DNA of 64,000 nucleotides, taken from positions 1,757,501 through 1,821,500 of the forward strand of contig NZ_CP071798.1 in the NCBI RefSeq assembly GCF_017498505.1, in the 5' to 3' direction. This document shows positions 27,101 through 36,173 of the stretch, piece by piece. The notes beneath the pieces were generated by a model. The model was not told the DNA's origin. It saw nothing but the letters and a program-made list of their open reading frames with translations, and did not search any database. Numbering within the stretch: the first letter of the stretch is position 1; each line of letters opens with the position of its first letter. The stretch comes from Sporosarcina sp. Te-1 (GTDB lineage Bacteria; Bacillota; Bacilli; Bacillales_A; Planococcaceae). Made by a program: the position numbers and the translations under genes.

Positions 27101-28486
27101 ATGGATTCAATCGCAAGTGTACTAGGCAAAATCAGCGGATTGGTTTGGGGACCTCCACTGTTGATCCTCCTTGTCGGTACAGGTATTTTCCTGACAGCAA
27201 GGCTGGCATTCATACAGGTACGACTGTTGCCTTACTCATTAAAGCAAGTTTTTTCAAAGAAACATGACAAAAAGGCTGATGGGGATATTTCGCAATTCCA
27301 GGCACTCATGACAGCGATGGCTGCTACCGTAGGGGTCGGTAACATCGTCGGAGTCGCCGGTGCGGTCGCAGCAGGTGGACCAGGAGCGATCTTTTGGATG
27401 TGGCTCGCAGGATTCTTCGGCATGGCGACAAAATATGGGGAAGCGATTCTTGCGGTTAAATACCGCGTAAAAGATCCAAAAGGTCAAATGGCCGGCGGTC
27501 CGATGTATTATTTGGAGCATGGTTTAAAACAGAAGTGGCTCGGTGTCCTGTTTGCAATTTTCGGGGCCTTCGCAGCCTTCGGTATCGGAAACGGAACCCA
27601 GTCAAAAGCTGTTGCTGACGTTATGTCCAGCACTTTCAATGTGCCTCACTGGGCAACTGGAATCGGGCTAGTCATCTTCGGAGCCCTCGTTATCCTTGGC
27701 GGAATTAAATCAATCGGAAAAGTAACTGCATTTTTCGTTCCGATCATGGCATTATTCTATTTTATTGCAGGATTGATTGTCGTTGTTCTTAATTTCAACT
27801 TAGTACCAGATGCGTTTGCATTAATTTTTAAAGATGCATTTACAGGACAAGCTGTCGCAGGGGGTGCGATCGGTGCTGTCATTCGTTTCGGGGTAGCGCG
27901 CGGCCTCTTCTCCAACGAGGCGGGTCTTGGTTCTGCTCCTATTGCAGCAGCTGCAGCGCGTACGGACATGCCTGGGCGACAAGCTCTCATTTCGATGACG
28001 CAGGTCCTTTTTGATACTCTGATTATCTGTTCCATTACAGGCGTGACGATCGTCATGTCCAACAAGTGGGCGGAAGGTATTGAAGCCGGCTCACTGACGG
28101 CTGAAGCGTTTGGAACATTCCTAGGAAGCGCTGGACCGATTGTCGTTGCAATCGGATTGATTTTCTTCGCGACTTCCACCATTCTCGGATGGTCGTATTA
28201 TGGTGAAAAGTGCTTCCAATATCTATTCCCGAATAACAAGGCAGTTTTTGCCTATCGTCTAATCTTTGTTCTATTCATTTTCGTTGGATCTGTCATCAGT
28301 CTTGAAGCCGTTTGGGCACTTGCTGATGTCTTGAACGGTCTCATGGCTATCCCGAACTTGATCGGCCTTCTTGGACTATCTGGTGTTATCGTCATGGAAA
28401 CGAAACGCTTCCAAGCGAAAATCAAAGAAGAAAAAGAAGCGGAGCGATTGGGCAAATCATCAGCTGTTGACACAACGTCGAAATAA
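27101..28486 (+). CDS. Alanine/glycine:cation symporter (AGCS family)
   Basis: 461 aa sodium-coupled amino-acid importer with about eleven TM helices. The AGCS hallmarks are FQALMTAMAATVGVGNIVGVAGAVAAGGPGAIFWMW and GEAILAVKYR near the N-terminus, GGPMYYLEHGL, and RFGVARGLFSNEAGLGSAPIAAAAA in the middle. SD GGGGGTATTGAG-ATG. Substrate is probably alanine, glycine or glutamine. Confidence 0.94.
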   Translation: MDSIASVLGKISGLVWGPPLLILLVGTGIFLTARLAFIQVRLLPYSLKQVFSKKHDKKADGDISQFQALMTAMAATVGVGNIVGVAGAVAAGGPGAIFWMWLAGFFGMATKYGEAILAVKYRVKDPKGQMAGGPMYYLEHGLKQKWLGVLFAIFGAFAAFGIGNGTQSKAVADVMSSTFNVPHWATGIGLVIFGALVILGGIKSIGKVTAFFVPIMALFYFIAGLIVVVLNFNLVPDAFALIFKDAFTGQAVAGGAIGAVIRFGVARGLFSNEAGLGSAPIAAAAARTDMPGRQALISMTQVLFDTLIICSITGVTIVMSNKWAEGIEAGSLTAEAFGTFLGSAGPIVVAIGLIFFATSTILGWSYYGEKCFQYLFPNNKAVFAYRLIFVLFIFVGSVISLEAVWALADVLNGLMAIPNLIGLLGLSGVIVMETKRFQAKIKEEKEAERLGKSSAVDTTSK

Positions 28487-28527
28487 TGAAATGATAAATC
28501 CTAAGCTGAAGAAAGGTGGGCAACCAC

Positions 28528-28749
28528 ATGGATTTATCAAACCCAACACAAGAAAACATTTCGTATATGGTGGAGCAAATTAAAGAAAAACTCCGCATGG
28601 TCAATGTTGATGCGATGAAAGCGGAAAACTTCAATACATCACGATATGAAGATCTTCACTATATGTACGAAATGGTCATGAAACGGGATACCTTCTCTCC
28701 TAACGAGATGCAGGCAATCGCTGCTGAACTCGGATCACTTCGTGAATAG
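28528..28749 (+). CDS. DUF1128 family protein (YfkK-like)
   Basis: 73 aa soluble helical protein typical of UPF0435/DUF1128: [20 protein letters not shown], then [36 protein letters not shown]. Start at 28528 (AAAGGTGGG, 7 nt); a Met four codons upstream has no site. In B. subtilis yfkK sits beside the phosphatase yfkJ. Function unknown. Confidence 0.88.
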   Translation: MDLSNPTQENISYMVEQIKEKLRMVNVDAMKAENFNTSRYEDLHYMYEMVMKRDTFSPNEMQAIAAELGSLRE

Positions 28750-28752
28750 CAA

Positions 28753-28797
28753 GACGGGCCGCCATTATGCAAAATGCATAATGTGCGGCCCGTTTCA
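28753..28797 (+). terminator. Terminator of DUF1128 gene
   Basis: Long stem GACGGGCCGCCATTATGCA / TGCATAATGTGCGGCCCGTTT with a small loop, just after the stop. Confidence 0.85.
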
Positions 28798-28869
28798 TTG
28801 TTCCCGTGAGTTTCCTTCCCTTATTCAAATGCGTTGATGCTTATGGAGACGGAGCTTCTTAATAAATTG

Positions 28870-28924
28870 AAAAAACCTTACGTGCCCTCAGCCATGATCA
28901 ATAGCATCGAGCAACGCAAGGTTC
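28870..28924 (-). terminator. Probable terminator of motAB
   Basis: On the minus strand AACCTTGCG and CGTAAGGTT close a long loop and are followed by TTTTTTC, 20 nt after the motB stop. The large loop (about 37 nt) makes it less typical. Confidence 0.55.
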
Positions 28925-28943
28925 TACCTATTCTTACATACGC

Positions 28944-29705
28944 TTATTCAACTGGTGTTCCATCTTTCATCACAAGGGGTTGAATCAACACCTCGACCCT
29001 TCTGTTCTTACTGCGGCCTTCCGGTGAATCATTTGACGCGATCGGATGGTGCTCCCCGTATCCTTTCGTACTGAAAAGCCGTGGATCCAGATTACTGTCT
29101 CGCACTAAAATTTTCAAAAAGTTATACGCACGCATCGCACTCAAATCCCAGTTCGAGTCAAATTCTGCATTATGAATCGGTATATTATCCGTATGGCCGG
29201 TTATGACGATTTGCCTTGGCTTTTCAAAAATCAACAGGTCGCCGATATCCTTGGCAAGACTTTCATATTGCGGACTGATCGTTGCCTTCCCCGTTTCAAA
29301 AAGGATGCTATCCCGAATCGTGACAAGCAACCCTTCATCCGTCAACTTCGTCTGAAACTGATTTTCCAATTCATGTACCGCAATATATTCATCGAGCTTG
29401 TCTTGAATTTCACTCAATGAACGTTGATCTTCCAAATAGGAGGAGTTATCATTCTCCTGTCCTGCCTGATCTTTTGGCACTGGCACTGTCGTCGGCGAGG
29501 AATTGTCCATCACGCCTCGACCGCCATCAAAAATTTCATTAAACACAGAGGAGATTTGGCTAAATTTCGCCTCGTCCACTGAACTCGAAGCAAATAGTAC
29601 GATGAACAATGCTAAGAGCAAAGTCAATAAATCGGAATACGGCAATAGCCAAGATTCATTAATATGCCCATCTTCACTTTTTCTCTTCTTACGTCTCTTC
29701 GACAA
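28944..29705 (-). CDS. motB: Flagellar motor protein MotB
   Basis: 253 aa stator subunit. A short basic N-terminus leads to one TM helix with the proton-binding D25 (LLPYSDLLTLLLALFIVLF). The periplasmic OmpA-like peptidoglycan-binding domain spans about 140-245, with ITGHTDNIPI, SNWDLSAMRAYNFL and SPEGRSKNRRVEV. TTG start at 29705 (AAGGAGG, 9 nt) overlaps the motA end by 17 nt, so the pair is coupled. Confidence 0.95.
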   Translation of the reverse strand: MSKRRKKRKSEDGHINESWLLPYSDLLTLLLALFIVLFASSSVDEAKFSQISSVFNEIFDGGRGVMDNSSPTTVPVPKDQAGQENDNSSYLEDQRSLSEIQDKLDEYIAVHELENQFQTKLTDEGLLVTIRDSILFETGKATISPQYESLAKDIGDLLIFEKPRQIVITGHTDNIPIHNAEFDSNWDLSAMRAYNFLKILVRDSNLDPRLFSTKGYGEHHPIASNDSPEGRSKNRRVEVLIQPLVMKDGTPVE

Positions 29706-30504
29706 CCTGGCCAGCCTCCTTGCCCTCTGAATTTTTCGCAGCCAGTTTGCGACGCTCTTCCATGGATAGATAGGAGGCCAATTTTTGTTCGATTACACGT
29801 GGAGCTTCTCCCTCCAAAACGGATAAGATCCCTTCGATCATCATCATTTTCTGTCTAGCTTCCTCTTTGGACTTCCTGCTCAATTTATTTGCGAATGGAT
29901 GCCACAATACATATCCCGTAAAAATACCGAGAAGTGTGGCGATGAAAGCAGCAGAAATCGCATGCCCGAGTGCATCGATGTCATTCATATTTTTCAACGC
30001 CGCGATCAGACCGACAACAGCGCCCAAAACACCGAGTGTCGGTGCATATGTACCGGCTTGACTGAAGATTTGGGAACCCGCCGAATGCCTCTCCTGCATT
30101 GCGTCCACTTCCTCAGTCAATACATCTCGGATATAATCAGCATTCTGGCCGTCAATAGCAAGTCCAAGTCCATTTTTCAAAAAGGGATCCGAAATTTCAT
30201 CTGCTTTCGCCTCAAGCGAGAGCAGTCCTTCCCGTCTTGCGATATCTGCCCATCCAGAAAACATCCGAATCAGATCTGCGTCAGATGTCAACTTCTGTTC
30301 CTTGAATAAAACACCGAATAATTTTGGAATCCGCTTTACTTCACTTAAAGGAAAAGCGATGACGACCGAAGCAGCTGTACCTGCAATGATAATCAGGATA
30401 GCGGCCAAATTTAATAAACTATCTGGGGTCACACCTTTTAAGGTCATACCGACCAATAATGCTACAACCCCTAGTATCAAGCCAAAGACCGTTGTTAAAT
30501 CCAT
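29689..30504 (-). CDS. motA: Flagellar motor protein MotA
   Basis: 271 aa proton-channel stator subunit with four TM helices. Conserved blocks are MDLTTVFGLILGVVALLVGM, the cytoplasmic loop with the rotor-interaction charges around ARREGLLSLE, and the last two helices with the functional Pro in GTYAPTLGVLGAVVGLI. Start at 30504 (GGGAGGT, 7 nt). Upstream is a SigD-type promoter, as expected for a late flagellar gene. Confidence 0.95.
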   Translation of the reverse strand: MDLTTVFGLILGVVALLVGMTLKGVTPDSLLNLAAILIIIAGTAASVVIAFPLSEVKRIPKLFGVLFKEQKLTSDADLIRMFSGWADIARREGLLSLEAKADEISDPFLKNGLGLAIDGQNADYIRDVLTEEVDAMQERHSAGSQIFSQAGTYAPTLGVLGAVVGLIAALKNMNDIDALGHAISAAFIATLLGIFTGYVLWHPFANKLSRKSKEEARQKMMMIEGILSVLEGEAPRVIEQKLASYLSMEERRKLAAKNSEGKEAGQVVEET

Positions 30505-30541
30505 AATTGTACCTCCCATATCTACCTCTCTACTTCTTCTT

Positions 30542-30568
30542 ATTTCGACATTTTAAGCGAGTTCTTTA
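30542..30568 (-). promoter_or_regulatory. SigD-type promoter of motAB
   Basis: On the minus strand TAAA is followed by exactly 15 nt and then GTCGAAAT, matching the SigD consensus TAAA-N15-GCCGATAT in 10 of 12 positions, about 38 nt upstream of the motA ATG. Confidence 0.72.
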
Positions 30569-30692
30569 GATATGTTCAGTAACAATCTTGAAATATTTAT
30601 TCCATGTACAATCCTTTTTCACATTTTATATTTGCCCTTTGTCAACTCGAATTGGTACTATAATTAGAAAGACTGAAAGGAGTTTTTATATT

Positions 30693-31925
30693 ATGTCAAC
30701 TTTTAATGAAAAACTGGCAAACTACGCTAATTTGGCTGTCCATGTCGGCGTTAATATCCAACCGAATCAAACATTATACATAAGCGCCTCTATCGAGACC
30801 GCAGAGTTTGTCCGGTTGGTAGTTGAGAAAGCCTATGACGCAGGGGCTCGTCATGTTATTGTCGATTGGGCAGATGATAAAATTGCTAGGTTGCGCTATG
30901 AAAAGGCACCCGCCGATTCATTTTCTGAGTTCCCGGAATGGAAAGTACTGGAGCGCGAAACACTGGAGAAAAACGGCGCTGCATTCATGAGCATCGTCTC
31001 GCAAAGCCCGGATCTATTAAAAGGGATTGATTCGTCCCGTATTGCGGATGCCCAAAAGGCAGCAGGCCAAGCGTTGAACAAGTACCGCCAGATGATGCAG
31101 GCTGACAAATTCAGTTGGACTGTAATCGCGGCTCCTTCAAAGGACTGGGCAGCCAAAGTTTTTGGGGATCTGCCGGAGGATCAACAAGTCTATGCACTCT
31201 GGGATGCTATTTTCAAAGCGGTCCGAGCAGATGTAGACAACCCGGTTGAAGCCTGGAAAAACCATGATAAAACACTGCATACGAAAGCAGATTATTTGAA
31301 TGAAAAGAAATACAAGACGCTGCATTATAAAGCGCCGAACACCGATTTGAAGATTGACCTTCCGGAAGGCCATATTTGGTGCGGAGCCGGCAGCATTAAC
31401 GAGCAGGGCAGCACCTTCATGGCCAACATGCCAACTGAGGAAGTTTTCACTGTACCGCATAAAGATGGAATCAACGGCTATGTCTCCAATACGAAGCCAT
31501 TGAGCTATGGCGGCAATATTATTGATGGATTCAAAGTAACTTTCAAGGATGGTAAAATAGTGGAGGTTTCCGCGGAGCAAGGTGAAGATGTTCTAAAACG
31601 TCTTATTGACACGGACGAGGGTGCCAAGAGCCTTGGAGAAGTGGCTCTTGTCGCTCACGATTCTCCGATTTCTAATTCAGGTTTACTATTCTACAATACT
31701 CTTTTTGATGAAAACGCCTCTAACCACTTGGCAATCGGCAGTGCCTACGCATTCTGTCTCGATGGAGGAAAGACGATGTCAAGCGAGGAATTGCAAAAGC
31801 ATGGCTTGAACCAAAGTATCACACATGTCGACTTCATGATTGGATCTGCTGACATGGATATTGATGGCATCTTAGAGGATGGTACAACTGAACCAATTTT
31901 CCGTAATGGAAACTGGGCCTTCTAA
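30693..31925 (+). CDS. M29-family metalloaminopeptidase (AmpS-like)
   Basis: 410 aa cytoplasmic zinc aminopeptidase. The family layout is intact: N-terminal FNEKLANYANLAVHVGVNIQP, PTEEVFTVPHKDGINGYV with metal-binding Glu and His, the EVSAEQGEDVLKRL core, NASNHLAIGSAYAFC and the C-terminal THVDFMIGS. Start at 30693 (AAAGGAG, 10 nt); 35 upstream codons of the open frame lack support. It trims N-terminal residues from peptides, which may complement the peptide importer and pepF in this window. Confidence 0.92.
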   Translation: MSTFNEKLANYANLAVHVGVNIQPNQTLYISASIETAEFVRLVVEKAYDAGARHVIVDWADDKIARLRYEKAPADSFSEFPEWKVLERETLEKNGAAFMSIVSQSPDLLKGIDSSRIADAQKAAGQALNKYRQMMQADKFSWTVIAAPSKDWAAKVFGDLPEDQQVYALWDAIFKAVRADVDNPVEAWKNHDKTLHTKADYLNEKKYKTLHYKAPNTDLKIDLPEGHIWCGAGSINEQGSTFMANMPTEEVFTVPHKDGINGYVSNTKPLSYGGNIIDGFKVTFKDGKIVEVSAEQGEDVLKRLIDTDEGAKSLGEVALVAHDSPISNSGLLFYNTLFDENASNHLAIGSAYAFCLDGGKTMSSEELQKHGLNQSITHVDFMIGSADMDIDGILEDGTTEPIFRNGNWAF

Positions 31926-31958
31926 AATACGCCACATTTACTTGGAAACAACACTTAA

Positions 31959-31973
31959 TAATAATGATTATTT
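31959..31973. promoter_or_regulatory. Fur/PerR-like box within a promoter
   Basis: TAATAATGATTATTT is a near-perfect 7-1-7 repeat (two to three mismatches to Fur or PerR consensus). It falls in the spacer just before TATAAT (31978-31983), the likely -10 of the small gene at 32027; the -35 (TTAATA) is weak. Factor identity is uncertain. Confidence 0.45.
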
Positions 31974-32026
31974 GTAGTATAATAGGGGTTGCAAAGAACT
32001 ATCACTGATAGAGAGGGGTCTTGAAG

Positions 32027-32164
32027 ATGGGCTTAATGTTTACAACAGTTATCGGTTATATGGTCGTCCTTGGCATCGCTGCATACTTTACAATGCACTT
32101 CCTTGGAAGGGCTCTTAATTCTTCAGATGCTGAAAAAATCGACCCGAAACCAGACGTGAAATAA
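32027..32164 (+). CDS. Small single-pass membrane peptide, unrecognised
   Basis: 45 aa. The first 27 residues form one TM helix (VIGYMVVLGIAAYFTMHFL) and the last 18 are polar and acidic, ending DPKPDVK. GAGAGGGG lies 9 nt upstream of the ATG, and a promoter, a terminator and normal codon use support it as a real gene. It could be a subunit or regulator of a membrane complex. A Fur/PerR-like box in its promoter hints at iron or peroxide control (inference). Confidence 0.7.
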   Translation: MGLMFTTVIGYMVVLGIAAYFTMHFLGRALNSSDAEKIDPKPDVK

Positions 32165-32191
32165 GAGTTGCCACTAGGCGACTCTTTTATT
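32163..32191 (+). terminator. Terminator of small membrane peptide gene
   Basis: AAGAGTTGCC / GGCGACTCTT stem, ACTA loop, then TTTTATTTTAT; it begins at the stop codon. Confidence 0.85.
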
Positions 32192-32230
32192 TTATAAAAA
32201 ACTTATTTTTCCGAAGAACGGAGGCTACTT

Positions 32231-32806
32231 ATGACCATTTTATCTGAAATTATGGAGTTTAACAAAGAGTTCGTAAACGAGAAACAATATGAGCAATATG
32301 AAACGACGAAGTTTCCCGACAAACGGATTGTGATCTTGACGTGCATGGATACCAGATTGACGGAACTTCTCCCAAAAGCGATGAACTTGAAAAACGGCGA
32401 TGCGAAAATTATTAAAAGTGCCGGCGCTGTCGTGACCCATCCATTCGGGGGCATCATGAGAAGCATTCTAGTTGCCGTTTATGAATTAAAAGCAGATGAA
32501 GTCTATATTATCGGACACTATGATTGCGGCATGAGTTCGATCGACACGGACTCTATTGTGTCCAAAATGGTTAAACGCGGCGTCGACGAAAGCCTGTTTT
32601 CCACTTTGAAGTATTCCGGCATTAATATGAAAGAATGGCTTCGCGGATTTAGCGATGTTACAGAAAGCGTCAAAAGAAGTGTAGACGTGGTCCATAATCA
32701 CCCGTTAATGGATAAGAGTGTGCCTGTCCATGGGCTTGTTGCACATCCTGACACCGGCCAGCTTGATATGATTGTGGATGGCTATGAAGTTGCTGCCAAA
32801 CAATGA
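32231..32806 (+). CDS. Beta-class carbonic anhydrase
   Basis: 191 aa zinc enzyme hydrating CO2 to bicarbonate. Ligands C38, H96 and C99 and the Asp-Arg dyad D40/R42 (TCMDTRL) are present, along with SAGAVVTHPFGG and IIGHYDCGMSS. Length matches the small Bacillus type (YtiB-like). SD ACGGAGG. Bounded by terminators on both sides, so monocistronic. Confidence 0.93.
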   Translation: MTILSEIMEFNKEFVNEKQYEQYETTKFPDKRIVILTCMDTRLTELLPKAMNLKNGDAKIIKSAGAVVTHPFGGIMRSILVAVYELKADEVYIIGHYDCGMSSIDTDSIVSKMVKRGVDESLFSTLKYSGINMKEWLRGFSDVTESVKRSVDVVHNHPLMDKSVPVHGLVAHPDTGQLDMIVDGYEVAAKQ

Positions 32807-32827
32807 CACAATATTTCCCGGGAAATG

Positions 32828-32867
32828 AAAAAGTCGATTCCTTTTTTACAGGAATCGACTTTTCATT
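32828..32867. terminator. Terminator after carbonic anhydrase
   Basis: AAAAGTCGATTCC / GGAATCGACTTTT stem followed by a T-rich tail; A-run on the other side allows use by the converging acetyltransferase transcript. Confidence 0.88.
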
Positions 32868-32902
32868 TTCGAGAGGATTTTCCGCAAAGCGGCCTTGCCC
32901 TT

Positions 32903-33448
32903 TCAATAATCGTCTTCTAGCAGCGCGTACATGTAATGATCTTCCCATACGCCATTAATGAAGAGCAGCTTGCGCATTAGACCTTCCCTTGTGTATCCTG
33001 CATTTTCCAACACTCTGACGGAACCGAGATTCCGGGGGGACACGAAAGCTTCCACACGGTGCAGCGAAACCGTTTCAAATGCGAACTTTGTAACGAGTTT
33101 GACAGCCTCTGTGGCTAATCCCCTCCCCGTCTCCCTCTCATCAATCGAGTAACCTACAAAACCGCTTGAAAATGGCAACCTTTTTATACTATAAAGGGAT
33201 ATATGACCGATAAGCCGGCTCGTATCCGAGTCGAATATACCGAAATTGTATTCCCGTCGATCTCTCATCTGATAGAGTGATTCCCGAATCTTATCACGTT
33301 GCACAGACACCGTATAATAACTCTTATCATGACGTGGTTCGAACACTGTCCAGTATTCCTTGTTGGCAATAAGCAACTCGGTAAAAATACTCGCATCCTC
33401 TTCCGTTAATATCCGTAAATAACATGTTCGCCCTTCAAGCAGTATCAA
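32903..33448 (-). CDS. GNAT acetyltransferase, RimJ/RimL type
   Basis: 181 aa. The acetyl-CoA site is in YSIDERETGRGLATEAVKLVTKFAF, preceded by LIGHISLYSI and followed by LHRVEAFVSPRNLGSVRVLENAGYTREGLMRK, typical of ribosomal-protein-alanine N-acetyltransferases. TTG start at 33448 (AAAGGTG, 8 nt). It follows pepF by 7 nt and is probably co-transcribed. The substrate is not known; members also acetylate amino acids or antibiotics. Confidence 0.88.
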   Translation of the reverse strand: MILLEGRTCYLRILTEEDASIFTELLIANKEYWTVFEPRHDKSYYTVSVQRDKIRESLYQMRDRREYNFGIFDSDTSRLIGHISLYSIKRLPFSSGFVGYSIDERETGRGLATEAVKLVTKFAFETVSLHRVEAFVSPRNLGSVRVLENAGYTREGLMRKLLFINGVWEDHYMYALLEDDY

Positions 33449-33455
33449 TGACCAT

Positions 33456-35258
33456 TCACCTTTCCTTGGCAGTTAGTTTTAAAAACTCCTCCACATCGTT
33501 GACACAAAGCGCTACACCTTTTGCCCAGAATTCCTGCTTTGTAATATCCTCGCCAAGGTGCTTCATTGCAAGATCCTCGACCGACATAACTGCTGTGTCA
33601 CGCAACAATGCGATATACTTCTGTTCAAATCCTTCCCCTTCTGCCAGAGCTTTAGCATAAATGCTCAGTGAGAATAGATAGCCGAACGTGTATGGGAAGT
33701 TGTAGAACGGTGTTCCTGTAATATAGAAATGCAGCTTGGATGCCCAGAAATGAGGATGAGTTGTGCTTAGAGCACCGCCGTATGCTTCCTGTTGTGCTTC
33801 CGCCATCAATTCGTTCAAACGTGAAGCTGGTACAACACCGGCCTTGCGTTCTTCATAGAATCTTGTTTCGAATAGGAAACGTGCATGAATATTCATGAAG
33901 AAAGCAACACTGCGCTGAATTTTATCCTCGAGCAATGCAATTTTCTCTTCCTCATTTTCTGCAGCCTTTACCGATGCATCCGCCACGATCATTTCCGCAA
34001 ATGTAGAAGCGGTTTCCGCTACCCCCATTGCATATTGGCGATTCAATGGATGGACTGGACGCAGAGCATACGAATGGAACGCATGACCTAATTCGTGTGC
34101 TAATGTCGCCACATTGGACATAGAGCCGCTATATGTCATGAATATCCGAGATTGCTCAGACAATGGCATACCTGTACAGAAACCGCCAGGACGTTTATTC
34201 GGACGATCCTCTGCTTCAATCCAGCTGTCTTCAAATGCTTGGCGTGCAAATGCTTCCAGTTCAGGACCGAATGCACCAAAATGTTTTAGAATGAATTCGG
34301 CACCTTCCTGGTACTCCATTTTCTTTGTCGATGAAGTCACAGGTGCATCCAAGTCAAACCAATCCATTTTTTCTGTGCCGAGTAAATCAGCTTTCCGGTT
34401 CAGATAGTCCACAAACGGTCCTTTATTTGCACTGATAGCTCCCCACATCGCATCGAGCGTATCTTGGCTCATCCGGTTGCGCATCAAAGGTTCCATCAAA
34501 ACGGAATCCCATCCACGTTTTTTATAAGTGGCAAGACGGAAGCCTGCTAAATGATTCAACGTCGTCGCAAAGAAGTCCTCTTTTTCAGACCAAATTTCCT
34601 CTAACGCTTCAAACGAAGACTTCCGGACTGCACGCTCTTCATGGGAGCTTAAATTGTTGGCCTGTCCCACCGATAAGATTTTCTCTTCTCCGTCCACTGT
34701 CAGCTTGACTTTGATATCACCAATCAATTGATTGTAAAACTGTCCCCATCCATGATAGCCGTCAACACTCAAAGCTGTAATTAGGCTTTCCTCTTCTTGG
34801 GAAAGCTTCATCTTCACTTCTTCTCTCCACTCTGTGAGGATGAATGTGAAATCTTTCAGTTTTTCCGTTTGCAGCAATTGCTCCCATACAGATTCCTGAG
34901 TTTGAGCAAGTTTTTGCTGCACACTAAGGCCAACCGTTGCAAAACGAGCGCTCAATGACATCACTTCTGCTTGGAGGACAAGCGCTTTCTTATCTGTCGT
35001 ATCGGCAGCGAGGAAGCATCCAATAACAGCTCCCGCTTGGCGCAGATGCACCGTTGTGTCTTTCACCTCTTCAAGCAATTGTAGAACTTTATCGGCATCA
35101 TCTTTGGAAGTCGGCGTCTGGAAAGCCTCAATGCTTTTTTCCAACACACTTATTTTATTCGATGCTTCATCCAAATGCGAGCGAAGTTCTTCCGACTCAC
35201 TGCCCCCTTTGAAGAAAACATCTAAATCCCATACTTGTGAATACGCTAATTTAGTCAA
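33456..35258 (-). CDS. pepF: M3-family oligoendopeptidase F
   Basis: 600 aa cytoplasmic zinc peptidase that degrades medium-length peptides. The catalytic HEXXH is in LAHELGHAFHSYAL, with the third ligand Glu in AETASTFAEMI; GGFCTGMP and FGYLFSLSIYAKAL are further family blocks. I set the start at TTG 35258 because GGGGGA lies 8 nt upstream and the protein then begins TKLAYSQVWDLDVFF, as in the ~600-aa M3B clade; an ATG five codons earlier is an alternative. Co-oriented with the GNAT gene downstream. Confidence 0.92.
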   Translation of the reverse strand: MTKLAYSQVWDLDVFFKGGSESEELRSHLDEASNKISVLEKSIEAFQTPTSKDDADKVLQLLEEVKDTTVHLRQAGAVIGCFLAADTTDKKALVLQAEVMSLSARFATVGLSVQQKLAQTQESVWEQLLQTEKLKDFTFILTEWREEVKMKLSQEEESLITALSVDGYHGWGQFYNQLIGDIKVKLTVDGEEKILSVGQANNLSSHEERAVRKSSFEALEEIWSEKEDFFATTLNHLAGFRLATYKKRGWDSVLMEPLMRNRMSQDTLDAMWGAISANKGPFVDYLNRKADLLGTEKMDWFDLDAPVTSSTKKMEYQEGAEFILKHFGAFGPELEAFARQAFEDSWIEAEDRPNKRPGGFCTGMPLSEQSRIFMTYSGSMSNVATLAHELGHAFHSYALRPVHPLNRQYAMGVAETASTFAEMIVADASVKAAENEEEKIALLEDKIQRSVAFFMNIHARFLFETRFYEERKAGVVPASRLNELMAEAQQEAYGGALSTTHPHFWASKLHFYITGTPFYNFPYTFGYLFSLSIYAKALAEGEGFEQKYIALLRDTAVMSVEDLAMKHLGEDITKQEFWAKGVALCVNDVEEFLKLTAKER

Positions 35259-35419
35259 TGTAAATTCCCCCATATCTTTTTGAAAATTTTGCAACAATAT
35301 CGCTTTCATTATACCATGAATATTCGGGAATCGAAATAAATGATTTGTTAACGAATCTTCATACTTTCACGAGCACTTCTGCCCATTCCTCTGTATACTT
35401 AGGGATAGGAGGATTACGT

Positions 35420-36133
35420 ATGGCTAAATCAATCACAATGACGCTTTCCCTATTTGCACTTATCCTACTGACAATTATAGGGAACTTTTTTTCGATCAAC
35501 GGCAGTACAACAACAGAAATCACCAATCGGATCCCCGTGCTATTTATCCCGGCAAACTATGTTTTCATCATTTGGGGGATCATCTACGGGCTGCTCTTTT
35601 ATTGGATTTTTAAAGGGGTTTCCGACAAACGGCTTAAAGGGAGACGAACCATTCTATTCACATCTGCATGCGCCTCTCAAATCGCTTGGATCCTGTTATG
35701 GCATTTTGAACTGTTTAATTGGGCACTCCTTGCTAAAACCATGTTGCTGATTCTGTTGCTGCTGCTCTATTTTACGTATCCAAAACGGGAGAACACAGTA
35801 ACCGGCCGAATTCCAATCGCCATGTTTCTCGCTTGGGCATCATTCGGATGGATTACGAATTTCAGTTACTTGCTTATGCTGCATGAATGGAACGGCTGGG
35901 GATTGAGCGATCCTTTATGGACTGTTATTTTTATGACTGTCGCAACAGCTGGCGCGTTACATTTTATGTACCACCACAAAGATTATGTATGTAATCTTGT
36001 TTTCATATGGAGTTTTATCGGAATTGCTGTGAAAAATGGGACGGAGGAATTGTTCGTTTCAGCAGCAGCCATTTTCTTGACGGCCGTGCTGGCAGTCAGC
36101 TTCTTGTTTGTCAGAGAGATGAAAAGGGAATAA
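35420..36133 (+). CDS. TspO/MBR-like multi-pass membrane protein
   Basis: 237 aa with seven or so TM helices and many aromatic residues. The block NRIPVLFIPANYVFIIWGIIYGLLFYWI and FLAWASFGWITNFSYLLML resemble the larger tryptophan-rich sensory-protein relatives (longer than the 160-aa TspO). Start at 35420 (ATAGGAGG, 9 nt). Function is unknown; tetrapyrrole or sterol binding should not be assumed for this longer group. Confidence 0.6.
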   Translation: MAKSITMTLSLFALILLTIIGNFFSINGSTTTEITNRIPVLFIPANYVFIIWGIIYGLLFYWIFKGVSDKRLKGRRTILFTSACASQIAWILLWHFELFNWALLAKTMLLILLLLLYFTYPKRENTVTGRIPIAMFLAWASFGWITNFSYLLMLHEWNGWGLSDPLWTVIFMTVATAGALHFMYHHKDYVCNLVFIWSFIGIAVKNGTEELFVSAAAIFLTAVLAVSFLFVREMKRE

Positions 36134-36173
36134 AAATGCCACTCTTCCTTAGTAGAAGAGCGGCATTTTTTCT
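36134..36173. terminator. Bidirectional terminator between the TspO-like gene and thiT
   Basis: AAAATGCCACTCTTC pairs with GAAGAGCGGCATTTTTT, with A- and T-runs on the two sides. Confidence 0.88.
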
